A stretch of 34,734 nt of DNA from Acidimicrobiales bacterium (GCA_035540975.1 DATLFN010000096.1:1-34734), one strand, 5' to 3'. Shown: positions 23,901 through 31,291, counted from the stretch's first letter. Translations and numbers: made by a program. Notes: a model not told the origin generated them from the sequence alone.

Positions 23901-26900
23901 CCGCCCGCACCACCACGCTCAAGGGCGCCGACGCCGGCCGCTACTACGTGGAGGACCAGCTCGGCTACTACCTCGACCGGGGCGAGCCGCCCGGGCGGTG
24001 GATGGGCAGGGGAGCGGAGCACCTCGGACTTGCCGGCGAGGTGGACGAGGACGCCTTCCTCGACCTCATGGCCGGCATTGACCCCGGGCGCGGGGAGCTG
24101 CTCGGCACCCGCCATACCGAGCGCACCGTGCGCGGCTACGACGTGACCTGTTCGGCGCCCAAGTCGGTCTCGGTGCTGTGGGCCGTCGGCGACGACCCCG
24201 TGCGCGAGCAGGTCCTGGCCGGCCACGACGCGGCGGTGAACGGGGTCGTCGACTGGATCGACAGCCACGCCCACTGCCGCTACCGGGTGGCCGGCGACGT
24301 GCGGGTGTTCGACGCCGAGGGAGTCGTGGCGGCGCTGTTCCGCCAGCACACCAGCCGGGCGCTGGACCCGCAGCTCCACACCCACGCCGTCATCGTGAAC
24401 CGGGTCCTCGCGCCAGACGGTCGGTGGCTGGCCCTCGACGCCCGGACCATCAAGCGGGACCAGCGCAGCCTCAGCGCGCTCTACCACGCCGGGCTGCGGA
24501 CCGAGCTGACGCAGCGCCTCGGCGTGCGGTGGCGGGAGCCGGCCAACGGGATCGCCGAGATCGCCGGCGTGCCCGACGACGTGCTGGCCGAGTTCTCCCA
24601 GCGGTCGGAGGCGGTGGAGGCCCGCATCGAGGAGAAGCTGGAGCGCTTCACCGAAACCTTCGAGCGCGACCCGACGCCGCGGGAGCGATGGACGCTGGAG
24701 CGGGAGGCCGTGCTCGACAGCCGCCCGGCCAAGACCGAGTCCGACCCGGCGTCACTGGAGCGCGAGTGGCTGGGCCGGCTGGCCGGCCTCGACCTGACCC
24801 CTGAGAGGCTGGTCGCCGGCGCCGTGGAGGTCGAGGCCGGCATCCACCACCTCGACCGTGCCGCCGAGGCCGACCTGGTGGAGCGGGCCCTCGTCTCGCT
24901 GGCCGAGCGGCAGTCCACCTGGCGGGTCGCCGAGCTGGTCCGGGAGCTGGCGGCCGCCGTGCCGACGTCGCTGGCCGTGCCGGCCGCCGAGCTGGCCCCC
25001 TGGCTCGACCGCGTTGCCGACCAGGTCGTGGCTACCCGCATGGTCGACCTGTCCCGGCCCGTCGCCGACGGCGTCGAGCTGCGCATCGACGGCCGTCCGG
25101 TCACCGAGGGGGCAGTCGACCGGGTGCTGACACTTCCCGCGGTCCTGGCCGAGGAGGAGCGGGTCGTGACCCTGGCCGAACGGCGCACCGCCGCCGGCGG
25201 GGATGACCACGCCGTCACCGCCACGGAAGAGCTCGACGCTCCCCAGCAGGCGCTGGCCGAGGCGGTGGCGGGTGAGCGGGCGCTGGTTCTGGCCGTCGGG
25301 CCCGCCGGCACGGGGAAGACCTCGGCCCTGCGCCCGGCCGTCGACCAGCTGCGCCGGGAAGGGCGGGCCGTGTTCGGCGTGGCCCCGTCGGCCGCCGCCG
25401 CCGAGGTCCTCGGCTCGGATGCCGGGGTGGACGCCGACACCATCGACAAGCTCCTGGTGGAGCACACCCTCGACCGCCCGCCAGATCACCGTTACGCCCT
25501 GCCGGCCGGCGCGACGGTCATCGTCGACGAGGCCGCGATGGTGGCAACCCCGCGGCTGGCCGAGCTCGTCGACCTGGCCGACCGGCACGGCTGGCGCCTC
25601 GCCCTGGTCGGCGACCCGCTGCAGTTCTCCGCCGTCGGGCGCTCAGGGATGTTCGGCCACCTGGTCGATACCTTCGGCGCCATCGAGCTGGGCCGGGTCC
25701 ACCGGTTCCACCACGAGTGGGAGCGCGAGGCCAGCCTCCGGCTCCGTCGGGGGGACACCTCGGTCATCGACCTCTACGAGCAGCACGGTCGCCTGCACGG
25801 CGGTACCCCGCGGCAGATGCGGCGGGCGGTCGTCGAGCGGTGGTGGCGGGCCGTCGAGAACGGGGAGACGGCGTCGATGATGGCGCCGAGCAACGAAGCG
25901 GTGGTGGCCCTCAACCGGGCGGCGCAGTGGCGCCGGCTCGAGGCCGGCCAACTGGATCCCGAGGGCCCGTCGCTGGAGGTGGGGCAGTACCGCCTCCACC
26001 CCGGCGACCTGGTGGCCACCCGCCAGAACGACCGCAAGCTCGTGACCGATCGCCATCTCATGGTCAAGAACCGCGACCGCTGGACGGTGGAGGCGGTCCA
26101 CCGTGACGGCAGCCTGTTCGTGGCGGGCCGGACCGGCAGGGTGCGGTTGCCGGCGGCGTACGTGGCCAGCCAGGTGGAGCTGGCCTATGCCGAGACCAGC
26201 CACGCCAACCAGGGCCGCACCGTGGACCGTTCCTTCCTCTACCTCGACGGGCCCACCGGGGCGAGCGGCGTCTACGTCCCGCTCACCCGCGGCCGGGAGT
26301 CGAACGACGCCTACGTGGCGATCCAGGGGCTGCAGACCCCGGCCGACGTGTTGGCCGAGGCGCTCAGCCGGACCTGGGTCGACCGCCCGGCCGTCGCCGT
26401 GCGGGCCGAGCTGCGGGCGGAACCGGCCGGCGACGGCAGCGGCCAGCTCCTCGACGGCGCCGAGCTGCGGCGGCTCATGGAGCGGTCGGCAGAGATCGGG
26501 CGGAGCCTGGCCAGCGCCAGGTACGAGCCGGACGCCCAGCAGAAGAGACTCGACCGCCTGACCGCCGGACGGCAGGCCATGGCGCAGTCCATCGCCCAGC
26601 ACGAGGCCCAGCTCGACCAGGCGCGCCGCATCCTGGCCGAGCACGACCACCCGCTGGTGTGGCGCCTCCACCGGGCCGACGTCGAGAGCGCCCGCGCCGG
26701 GATCAAGTGGCTGCCGGGCGCTATCAAGGGGGACCGGGCCAAGCTCTCTGCAACCGATGCGCAGATTGCTCAGGTGGAGCGCAACCTTGAGCGCGCCGCC
26801 CGGCTCGCCGACCAGAAGCCGGAGCTCCTGGCCGAGCGCGCCATGATCAGCGTTCAGCTGGAAGGGGACCTCCGGGCCCGTGGCGTGTCGGCGGCCGCCG

Positions 26901-27172
26901 AGCCAGCCGTCGTCGAGACCCTCGGCCCCAAGCCGGCCGGTGGCGCCGCCGAGGCGCTGTGGTGCGACGCCGCCGCCCACGTCTCGCAGCATGAGGCGGC
27001 CTTCGGCCACTCCGGAGGCCGGTCGCGCGGGTGGCCGAACGTCGGGCTCGGGGATGACGCATACGCGTCAAGCCAGAAGGCGATGCGGGACGCCATCGAG
27101 AGGCTCGACCGGTCCCTCGGGCGTGGCCCAGAGATCGAGCCGCCCCATCGCTCGCTCGGGCTGTCGCTGTAG
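23897..27172 (+). CDS. MobF-type relaxase-helicase (TrwC/TraI family)
   Basis: 1091 residues from the GTG at 23897, which overlaps the leader ORF stop and gives the family start TARTTTLKGADAGRYYVED. A GTG at 23870 is in frame. The relaxase domain (about 1-290) has the N-terminal tyrosine pair Y16/Y17 and the three-histidine site H151, H161, H163 in HTSRALDPQLHTHAV. Helicase motifs follow: Walker A GPAGTGKTSAL (G468-T475), Walker B VIVDEAAM (D544, E545), GDPLQFSAVGRSGMF, and the C-terminal VPLTRGRESNDAYVAI. The tail (about 870-1091) is helical and charged. The protein nicks oriT and unwinds the transferred strand during conjugation. It is the defining mobilization gene of the element. Confidence 0.95.
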   Translation: MTARTTTLKGADAGRYYVEDQLGYYLDRGEPPGRWMGRGAEHLGLAGEVDEDAFLDLMAGIDPGRGELLGTRHTERTVRGYDVTCSAPKSVSVLWAVGDDPVREQVLAGHDAAVNGVVDWIDSHAHCRYRVAGDVRVFDAEGVVAALFRQHTSRALDPQLHTHAVIVNRVLAPDGRWLALDARTIKRDQRSLSALYHAGLRTELTQRLGVRWREPANGIAEIAGVPDDVLAEFSQRSEAVEARIEEKLERFTETFERDPTPRERWTLEREAVLDSRPAKTESDPASLEREWLGRLAGLDLTPERLVAGAVEVEAGIHHLDRAAEADLVERALVSLAERQSTWRVAELVRELAAAVPTSLAVPAAELAPWLDRVADQVVATRMVDLSRPVADGVELRIDGRPVTEGAVDRVLTLPAVLAEEERVVTLAERRTAAGGDDHAVTATEELDAPQQALAEAVAGERALVLAVGPAGTGKTSALRPAVDQLRREGRAVFGVAPSAAAAEVLGSDAGVDADTIDKLLVEHTLDRPPDHRYALPAGATVIVDEAAMVATPRLAELVDLADRHGWRLALVGDPLQFSAVGRSGMFGHLVDTFGAIELGRVHRFHHEWEREASLRLRRGDTSVIDLYEQHGRLHGGTPRQMRRAVVERWWRAVENGETASMMAPSNEAVVALNRAAQWRRLEAGQLDPEGPSLEVGQYRLHPGDLVATRQNDRKLVTDRHLMVKNRDRWTVEAVHRDGSLFVAGRTGRVRLPAAYVASQVELAYAETSHANQGRTVDRSFLYLDGPTGASGVYVPLTRGRESNDAYVAIQGLQTPADVLAEALSRTWVDRPAVAVRAELRAEPAGDGSGQLLDGAELRRLMERSAEIGRSLASARYEPDAQQKRLDRLTAGRQAMAQSIAQHEAQLDQARRILAEHDHPLVWRLHRADVESARAGIKWLPGAIKGDRAKLSATDAQIAQVERNLERAARLADQKPELLAERAMISVQLEGDLRARGVSAAAEPAVVETLGPKPAGGAAEALWCDAAAHVSQHEAAFGHSGGRSRGWPNVGLGDDAYASSQKAMRDAIERLDRSLGRGPEIEPPHRSLGLSL

Positions 27173-27387
27173 CCGACCGGCGCGGCACGAATGACTGTCG
27201 CACCCGGCTTGGATACTTGTAGTTGGCGGTGCCGCTTCTTCCGGACCGGCCCGGCTCGGGCGTCAGCCGAACATGCCGCCCCAGATTTCGGCGGCTCCAG
27301 ACGTTCGGTGGTCCGCAGACCGCAGACAGCGGCCCGTTAGGGTTCCGCTGGTGCCCATGGGTCAACCCCCGTCGATGGCGAGCCCCC

Positions 27388-27405
27388 TATGATCGAACAC
27401 GTGTT
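27388..27405 (+). promoter_or_regulatory. Candidate promoter and operator of the R-M unit
   Basis: TATGAT at 27388-27393 is a good -10 hexamer. A 10-base palindrome AACACGTGTT follows at 27396-27405, where transcription would begin, 15 bases before the methyltransferase ATG. No convincing -35 is visible. The rest of the 247-base gap after the relaxase (27173-27387) holds no gene. Only a short CCGCAGA direct repeat (27318-27331 region) stands out, and no oriT could be assigned. Confidence 0.4.
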
Positions 27406-27419
27406 TGTGGGTGGTCGCC

Positions 27420-29108
27420 ATGGTCAAGCCGCATCAACTGTCCCTGCTCGAGGTCCCGGTGACGCTCGCTGAGCTCACCCGTGATCCCGGCTCCGACTAC
27501 GGCGAGGTGTTCACTCGGCGCTGGATCGTCGATCTGATCCTCGACCTCGTCGGCTACACCGAGGACCAGGACCTAGGGGGCCAACGACTAGTCGAGCCCT
27601 CGTGTGGGACCGGCGCGTTCCTGGTCCCGGTCGTCGACCGCCTGATCGCCTCCTGTCGCCGGCAGGGTCGAAAGCTGGGCTCGATCGAGGGCGCCGTTCG
27701 GGCCTTCGACCTGCTCGACGCCAACGCGCAGCGGGCTCGGAAGGCGGCTGCACAGCGTCTGGAGGAGGCCGGGCTCGACCCGCCCTCGGCGGCGCGCATC
27801 TCGAGGAGCTGGGTGACGACAGGGGACTTCCTGCTCGCCCACCACGAGCCTGTCTCCGCCGACTACGTCGTCGGGAACCCGCCGTACATCCGCCTGGAGA
27901 ACGTCGAGCCGGCGGTAATGGCCGAGTACAGACGCCGGTGCCCGACCATGCGGGGGAGGAGCGACATCTACGTCGGCTTCATCGAGCTCGGCCTCGATCT
28001 CCTGGCGCGCGAAGGCAAGTTGGGCTTCATCTGTGCCGACCGCTGGATGCGCAACCAGTACGGCGCCGACCTGCGGGCGCTGGTCGCCGGATCGTTCGCG
28101 GTCGATGCCGTGCTCACCATGCATGACGTCGAGGCCTTCGAGGATGAGGTATCGGCCTATCCGGCGATCGTCGTGCTCCGCAACGGCCCCCAGGCGAGCG
28201 CTGTCGTCGCCGACGCATCGAGCCGGTTCGGCGAGCCCGAGGCGGCGAAGCTGGCCCAGTGGGCCCGCCGGCCGCGGCGGCCGGTGCTGTCTACGCCCGG
28301 CCTCCAGGCCGCTCGCCTCGGTGAGTGGTTCAACGGGGGCGACCTCTGGCCGACGGGCAGCCCCGCTCAGCTTGCCTTGGTCGCCCAGCTGGAGGCGAGG
28401 TTTCCCCCACTTGAGGACATCAGGACGGGAACAAGGGTCGGTATCGGCGTGGCCACCGGTTGCGACGACGTCTACATCACCCACGACCGAGACCTTGTGG
28501 AGAGCGACCGGCTCCTGCCCCTCTTGCAGGCAAGCGACATAACGAACGGCACGCCGACTTGGGGTGGTGGCTACCTGGTGAACCCCTGGGAGGGCGACGG
28601 CTTGGTCGACCTGGGGCGGTACCCACGGCTGCGCCGGTACCTCACCAGGAACGCTGCCCGGCTCCGCGAGCGACACACGGCACGCAAGAACCTCAGCCAG
28701 TGGTACCGAACGATCGACCGCGTGCACCCCGACCTTCAGGGGAGGCCGAAGCTCGTGCTACCGGACATCAAGGCGGCGTCGCACCCGGTCCTCGACGATG
28801 GCCGCTACTACCCACACCACAACCTGTACTTCGTGACCAGCGACGAGTGGGATCTTGAGGTGCTCGGAGGCCTCCTGCTGTCGGACGTCGCCAATCTCTT
28901 CGTGGGGGCGTACTGCGTCAAGATGCGAGGCGGGTGCTACCGGTTCCAGGCCCAGTACCTGCGGCGGATCCGTGTGCCGCAGCCCCAAGCGGTATCCGCG
29001 CGTGACCGGCGAGCGCTGAGATCCGCCTTCGTCTCGAGAGACGTTGAGGCTGCGACGGCAACTGCGTTGAGGCTGTACGGGATCCAGGATCTCCTCCAGG
29101 TCCCTTGA
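27420..29108 (+). CDS. N6-adenine DNA methyltransferase (gamma-type, Eco57I/TaqI-like N-terminus)
   Basis: 562 residues from the ATG at 27420. GTG 27411 and TTG 27405 are in frame and would suit a near-leaderless transcript. The SAM-binding motif I is LVEPSCGTGAFLVP (residues 58-70). The catalytic motif IV is NPPY at 153-156 (DYVVGNPPYIRLENV), typical of N6-adenine methylation with motif order X-I-IV. The C-terminal half (GTRVGIGVATGCDDVYI ... LVLPDIKAASHPVL ... YCVKMRGGCYRFQAQYL) is the target-recognition part found in type II methyltransferases of this class. It is followed 16 bases later by a PD-(D/E)xK nuclease gene, so the pair is read as a type II R-M system carried by the element. Confidence 0.9.
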   Translation: MVKPHQLSLLEVPVTLAELTRDPGSDYGEVFTRRWIVDLILDLVGYTEDQDLGGQRLVEPSCGTGAFLVPVVDRLIASCRRQGRKLGSIEGAVRAFDLLDANAQRARKAAAQRLEEAGLDPPSAARISRSWVTTGDFLLAHHEPVSADYVVGNPPYIRLENVEPAVMAEYRRRCPTMRGRSDIYVGFIELGLDLLAREGKLGFICADRWMRNQYGADLRALVAGSFAVDAVLTMHDVEAFEDEVSAYPAIVVLRNGPQASAVVADASSRFGEPEAAKLAQWARRPRRPVLSTPGLQAARLGEWFNGGDLWPTGSPAQLALVAQLEARFPPLEDIRTGTRVGIGVATGCDDVYITHDRDLVESDRLLPLLQASDITNGTPTWGGGYLVNPWEGDGLVDLGRYPRLRRYLTRNAARLRERHTARKNLSQWYRTIDRVHPDLQGRPKLVLPDIKAASHPVLDDGRYYPHHNLYFVTSDEWDLEVLGGLLLSDVANLFVGAYCVKMRGGCYRFQAQYLRRIRVPQPQAVSARDRRALRSAFVSRDVEAATATALRLYGIQDLLQVP

Positions 29109-29124
29109 CTCCACTCGAGGCCGG

Positions 29125-30105
29125 TTGACGCCGCCGATCGCACCCCGCACACCGAAGGCCGTCCTCCTCACAAATCCTTACTGCGCGCCGCTCCGCTCCA
29201 TGTACGACCGGCTGAGCCGTGGAAGAGCGACGAGTTGGAACCAGATCGAGGATGCGTTTCTGGCGGCGATGTCATCGTTCGACGACGGACTCCCGCCAGC
29301 CTTCAGCGGGACCGATCAGGACAAGACACGCCAGAGCAAGGAGCTGAGCGCCGCCATCCAGAATGGCAAGGGGGACTGGTTCAACAACCTCCTTGCCGAC
29401 CTCTTGGAGACGTGCTCGGGCATCGAGAGGCTGTACGTACGTCGCCGCGTGCCCGGCCTCATCATTCCCGAGCACAACCTGGACGGCGTGTACCCAGGCG
29501 ACGAGACCCGGGAGATCGAGTTCCTCCTGGAAGCGAAGATGATGGGCACTCCGAAGCATGCCAACAGTCCGGGCGAGAAGTCTGCGGGCCGCGCCGGCTC
29601 CATGGATACGGGCAAGCGGGTCAAGGAGCTGGCCTTCAAGTCGATCGACCTGAAGGGAGAGGCGGCTCGCCGGCTCGCGATGGCCGGCATGGCGCCGACG
29701 AGCGGGGGCGCCGGCGGCGGAGACCTATCGACGTGGCTCCATGGGAGTCGGCCCCGCATCTACTTCTTCATGGCGGTGCGTGTGCTGAACGACACTGATC
29801 TGGCGGCGGTCGTCCGATGGGCGGAGACCGCTGCGCAAGTGGTCGATGCAGTCGGGCTCTACTGCTACGAGCCCGTGACGGGATCGTTCACGACGTACCG
29901 TCGTCGTGGCGGCGTTCCCACCGCCTACGAACTCGAGCGCGTCCTCTACCGCGCGTGCATCGAACTCCAGGGTCTGAAAGCTGCGCCACCGCCGCCCATC
30001 CCCCATGACGTCGAGCCGAGCGCTGCAGCAAAGGCCGACGTTCTCACCGACGAAGCGAAGAAGACCGAGCCGCCCGCCGAGCGGCAGCCAGGCGTCGAAA
30101 ACTAG
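29125..30105 (+). CDS. Probable type II restriction endonuclease, PD-(D/E)xK fold
   Basis: 326 residues from a TTG at 29125. The sequence VPGLIIPEHNLDGVYPGD then REIEFLLEAKMMG gives D120 ... E136-A-K138, the PD-(D/E)xK catalytic pattern with a 15-residue spacing. The N-terminal half is helical (ELSAAIQNGKGDWFNNLLADL precedes it, written in part as GDWFNNLLADLLETCSG). The C-terminus is acidic and low-complexity (KTEPPAERQPGVEN). It lies directly after an N6-adenine methyltransferase, the usual arrangement of R-M pairs. The specificity and exact restriction family are not recognised. It could instead be another nuclease, but the context makes restriction most likely. Confidence 0.75.
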   Translation: MTPPIAPRTPKAVLLTNPYCAPLRSMYDRLSRGRATSWNQIEDAFLAAMSSFDDGLPPAFSGTDQDKTRQSKELSAAIQNGKGDWFNNLLADLLETCSGIERLYVRRRVPGLIIPEHNLDGVYPGDETREIEFLLEAKMMGTPKHANSPGEKSAGRAGSMDTGKRVKELAFKSIDLKGEAARRLAMAGMAPTSGGAGGGDLSTWLHGSRPRIYFFMAVRVLNDTDLAAVVRWAETAAQVVDAVGLYCYEPVTGSFTTYRRRGGVPTAYELERVLYRACIELQGLKAAPPPPIPHDVEPSAAAKADVLTDEAKKTEPPAERQPGVEN

Positions 30106-30113
30106 GAGGTTCG

Positions 30114-30326
30114 ATGGCGGTGTTCGTCCAGTACCTCGTACCGGTTCTGGCCGAGGTCGATCTTGCGTCAGGCCGGGTGACCCGGGTTCACGTCGAGGAC
30201 GAGGCGGTGGGCGACGCCGATGAGGTCCTTGTCATCGACGAGCCGGACGTCTCAGCTGCAGATCGCGAACGTGCCATTGCAGTGGCGGCCGAGCAACCAT
30301 GGCCAGCATGGGAGTTCGGGGGGTAG
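30114..30326 (+). CDS. Small acidic protein, copy on the element
   Basis: 70 residues, acidic, with a GGAGG site before the ATG. It ends in PWPAWEFGG. No family is recognised. A related but 5'-truncated copy lies just outside attR (30902-31033; DAEQVFVVD versus DADEVLVID, and FWPAWEF versus PWPAWEF). In both places it precedes a vapB gene, so it probably belongs to a conserved vapBC-associated cassette. The gene follows the endonuclease stop by 8 bases. Confidence 0.65.
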   Translation: MAVFVQYLVPVLAEVDLASGRVTRVHVEDEAVGDADEVLVIDEPDVSAADRERAIAVAAEQPWPAWEFGG

Positions 30327-30383
30327 AGGTCGAGCCCGGACTCCCGGACAGGACGCCGCTCGCACGAGCGAGAGGGGAGATCG

Positions 30384-30584
30384 ATGAGAACCACTGTGGA
30401 CATCGACGACGAAGCGTTGGCTGCCGCCGCGGCCGTACTCGGTACCTCGACGAAGGTCGACACCGTGAACCGGGCCCTGGCCGAGGTCGCGGCGAGGCCA
30501 CGTCGGGTCACCGCCGTTGAGCGGCTGCTCGCGGCCACAGACGATCTTGGGGATGCCGAGACCATGCAGCGAGCGTGGCGCTGA
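30384..30584 (+). CDS. vapB: VapB-family antitoxin, element copy
   Basis: 66 residues with AGAGGGGAG upstream. The N-terminal ribbon-helix-helix is MRTTVDIDDEALAAAAAVLG, then TSTKVDTVNRALAEVAARPR, the standard VapB pattern (type II VapB of PIN toxins). The C-terminal toxin-wrapping segment is DDLGDAETMQRAW. It is about 80 percent identical to the antitoxin at 31292. The following toxin gene is destroyed, so this antitoxin has no partner on the element and might neutralize the neighbouring VapC. Confidence 0.85.
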   Translation: MRTTVDIDDEALAAAAAVLGTSTKVDTVNRALAEVAARPRRVTAVERLLAATDDLGDAETMQRAWR

Positions 30585-30699
30585 GCGCCGTCGGCCGGTT
30601 CCGCGGCGGGTCGACCGGTCAGGTTCAGCGTGTCGGCGACGGGCCTCTCGGCTCGCTGGAATCACCCCTGCTGGGACCGGCCAGGGCGGCGCCGTGTGA
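30575..30699 (+). pseudogene. vapC remnant with the PIN core deleted
   Basis: It starts at the GTG overlapping vapB as in the intact pair (GTGGCGCTGAG versus ATGGCGCTAGG at 31486). From about 30645 it matches only the last 65 bases of the intact vapC: TCGGCTCGCTGG, CTGCTGGGACCGG and GGCGGCGCCGT are shared. About 300 bases encoding the catalytic acidic residues are missing, and the frame is not preserved. Similarity continues beyond the stop (TGATGTCG-CGACAC). Confidence 0.8.
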
Positions 30700-30705
30700 T
30701 GTCGA

Positions 30706-30729
30706 CGACACACCCGGCCGGGTGTGTCG
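30706..30729. terminator. Perfect 24-bp palindrome, probable bidirectional terminator
   Basis: CGACACACCCGG is followed immediately by its exact reverse complement CCGGGTGTGTCG. As RNA it would form a 10-bp stem with a GGCC loop. It lies after the vapC remnant and abuts the right arm site at 30728. The homologous stretch after the intact vapC is not palindromic. Confidence 0.6.
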
Positions 30730-30751
30730 CTTGTCATCAATTTGTCATCAC
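30728..30751 (+). repeat. Right arm-type integrase site (24-bp repeat)
   Basis: It is identical over 24 bases to 18032-18055, in the same orientation, with two TGTCATCA motifs. It is 129 bases inside attR. In a circular form, one arm site would lie on each side of the joined core, as in a P-core-P' attachment site. Confidence 0.75.
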
Positions 30752-30785
30752 TTCTCGGAAAAACTGCCTGGAAACGGCGCTACCT

Positions 30786-30871
30786 GTAATTACAAGCCGT
30801 CACGGATGACCCCTAAAAAAGTGGCTCTGACCAGCACTTATGCGAATTACATGCTATGTGACATTACGCCA
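30786..30871. promoter_or_regulatory. AT-rich segment inside attR with repeated ATTAC motifs
   Basis: GTAATTAC (30786-30793), AATTAC (30845-30850) and ATTACGCCA (30863-30871) occur in an AT-rich stretch that is unusual for this window. The last matches nine bases of the operator-like repeat at 23214. Excisionase or host-factor binding next to attR would fit, by inference. Confidence 0.4.
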
Positions 30872-30880
30872 CGGGCATGA

Positions 30881-30902
30881 GTTCAAGTCCCCCCTCCGAC
30901 AC
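30881..30902 (+). repeat. attR core (22-bp direct repeat)
   Basis: It is an exact copy of the tRNA-Leu 3' end at 17944-17965. It is not preceded by a tRNA body, so it marks the right junction of the element. The sequence immediately after it is the truncated reading frame of the small acidic protein. Confidence 0.93.
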
Positions 30903-31033
30903 ACGAGGCCGTCGGCGATGCCGAGCAGGTCTTCGTTGTCGACGGGACCGATCTCGCGGACGCTGAACAGGAGGCGGCCATCTCCGTCGCCGAAGACTCG
31001 TTCTGGCCGGCCTGGGAGTTCGGCTCGGGGTAG
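30902..31033 (+). pseudogene. 5'-truncated copy of the small acidic protein, cut at attR
   Basis: The frame from the last base of the att core reads HEAVGDAEQVFVVDG, then ISVAEDSFWPAWEFGSG and a TAG at 31031-31033. It aligns with the C-terminal 44 residues of the 70-residue protein at 30114. The first 26 or so codons are missing and replaced by the att core. No start codon or upstream signals remain. Confidence 0.8.
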
Positions 31034-31048
31034 CAGCTGGCTCGAGGC

Positions 31049-31231
31049 ATGGAACCCGCGAGCCGCGTCTACCGGTTCGTTCTCACTTTCGAGGTCGAAC
31101 CCGGCCACGATGCCTACGCCGACCCCGAGTGGGCGGCGGACGCAGCTTGGGGCGCTCTCACCAACCTGTACGGACTGCGTTCGATCTACAGCGGCATCGA
31201 GGAGCTCGACCCGAGCGAAGGTTTCTCCTGA
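31049..31231 (+). CDS. Small hypothetical protein between the truncated gene and vapBC
   Basis: 60 residues, starting MEPASRVYRFVLTFEVEPGH and ending EELDPSEGFS. It has a beta-alpha look (YRFVLTFEV, then AADAAWGALTNLYGL) and strong acidity. No family is recognised. The ribosome binding site is weak (CTCGAGGC). No counterpart exists in the matching position of the element copy of the cassette (30327-30383). Confidence 0.5.
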   Translation: MEPASRVYRFVLTFEVEPGHDAYADPEWAADAAWGALTNLYGLRSIYSGIEELDPSEGFS

Positions 31232-31247
31232 CCGCCGCGGCCGCCCC

Positions 31248-31279
31248 CTGATATCCTACGAGAGCCGTCGTGATATCAG
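31248..31279. promoter_or_regulatory. Inverted repeat upstream of vapBC, probable VapB operator
   Basis: CTGATATC (31248-31255) and GATATCAG (31272-31279) form an eight-base inverted repeat with a 16-base spacer, ending 12 bases before the vapB GTG. VapBC complexes usually autorepress by binding such repeats through the antitoxin ribbon-helix-helix. The element copy of vapB has no equivalent repeat. Confidence 0.6.
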
Positions 31280-31291
31280 ACGGAGGAGTCG

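Larger units (their letters stand above)
17944..30902. mobile_element. Integrative mobilizable element in tRNA-Leu
   Basis: The element is bounded by an exact 22-bp direct repeat of the tRNA-Leu 3' end (17944-17965 and 30881-30902), giving about 12.94 kb per unit. Just inside both ends is the same 24-bp sequence with two TGTCATCA motifs (18032-18055 and 30728-30751). It carries a tyrosine integrase, XRE regulator, excisionase-like protein, winged-helix protein, MobF relaxase-helicase, a DUF4209/HEPN-motif protein, an R-M pair and an orphan VapB. No genes for type IV secretion, a coupling protein or FtsK-like translocation are present. It should therefore need a helper for transfer, or excise and move by an unrecognised route. 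Replication genes were not identified. Confidence 0.9.

Noticed and set aside
23441-24487. 348-residue minus-strand frame over the start of the mobilization operon
   Set aside because: It overlaps three supported plus-strand genes and shows only shadow composition.
25643-27010. 455-residue minus-strand frame opposite the relaxase
   Set aside because: The relaxase frame has all helicase motifs over this stretch. The opposite frame has none and reflects third-position GC bias.
27173-27387. Possible oriT (weak GGTC-CGCA-GACC inverted repeat and CCGCAGA direct repeats)
   Set aside because: The stems are only four bases and no nic-like sequence or family match is recognised. Left as undefined intergenic DNA.
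30575-30880. Open frame of 101 codons covering the vapC remnant and right end
   Set aside because: Its sequence past codon 4 does not match VapC in frame, and DNA-level similarity shows it is a deleted vapC running into the attachment region.
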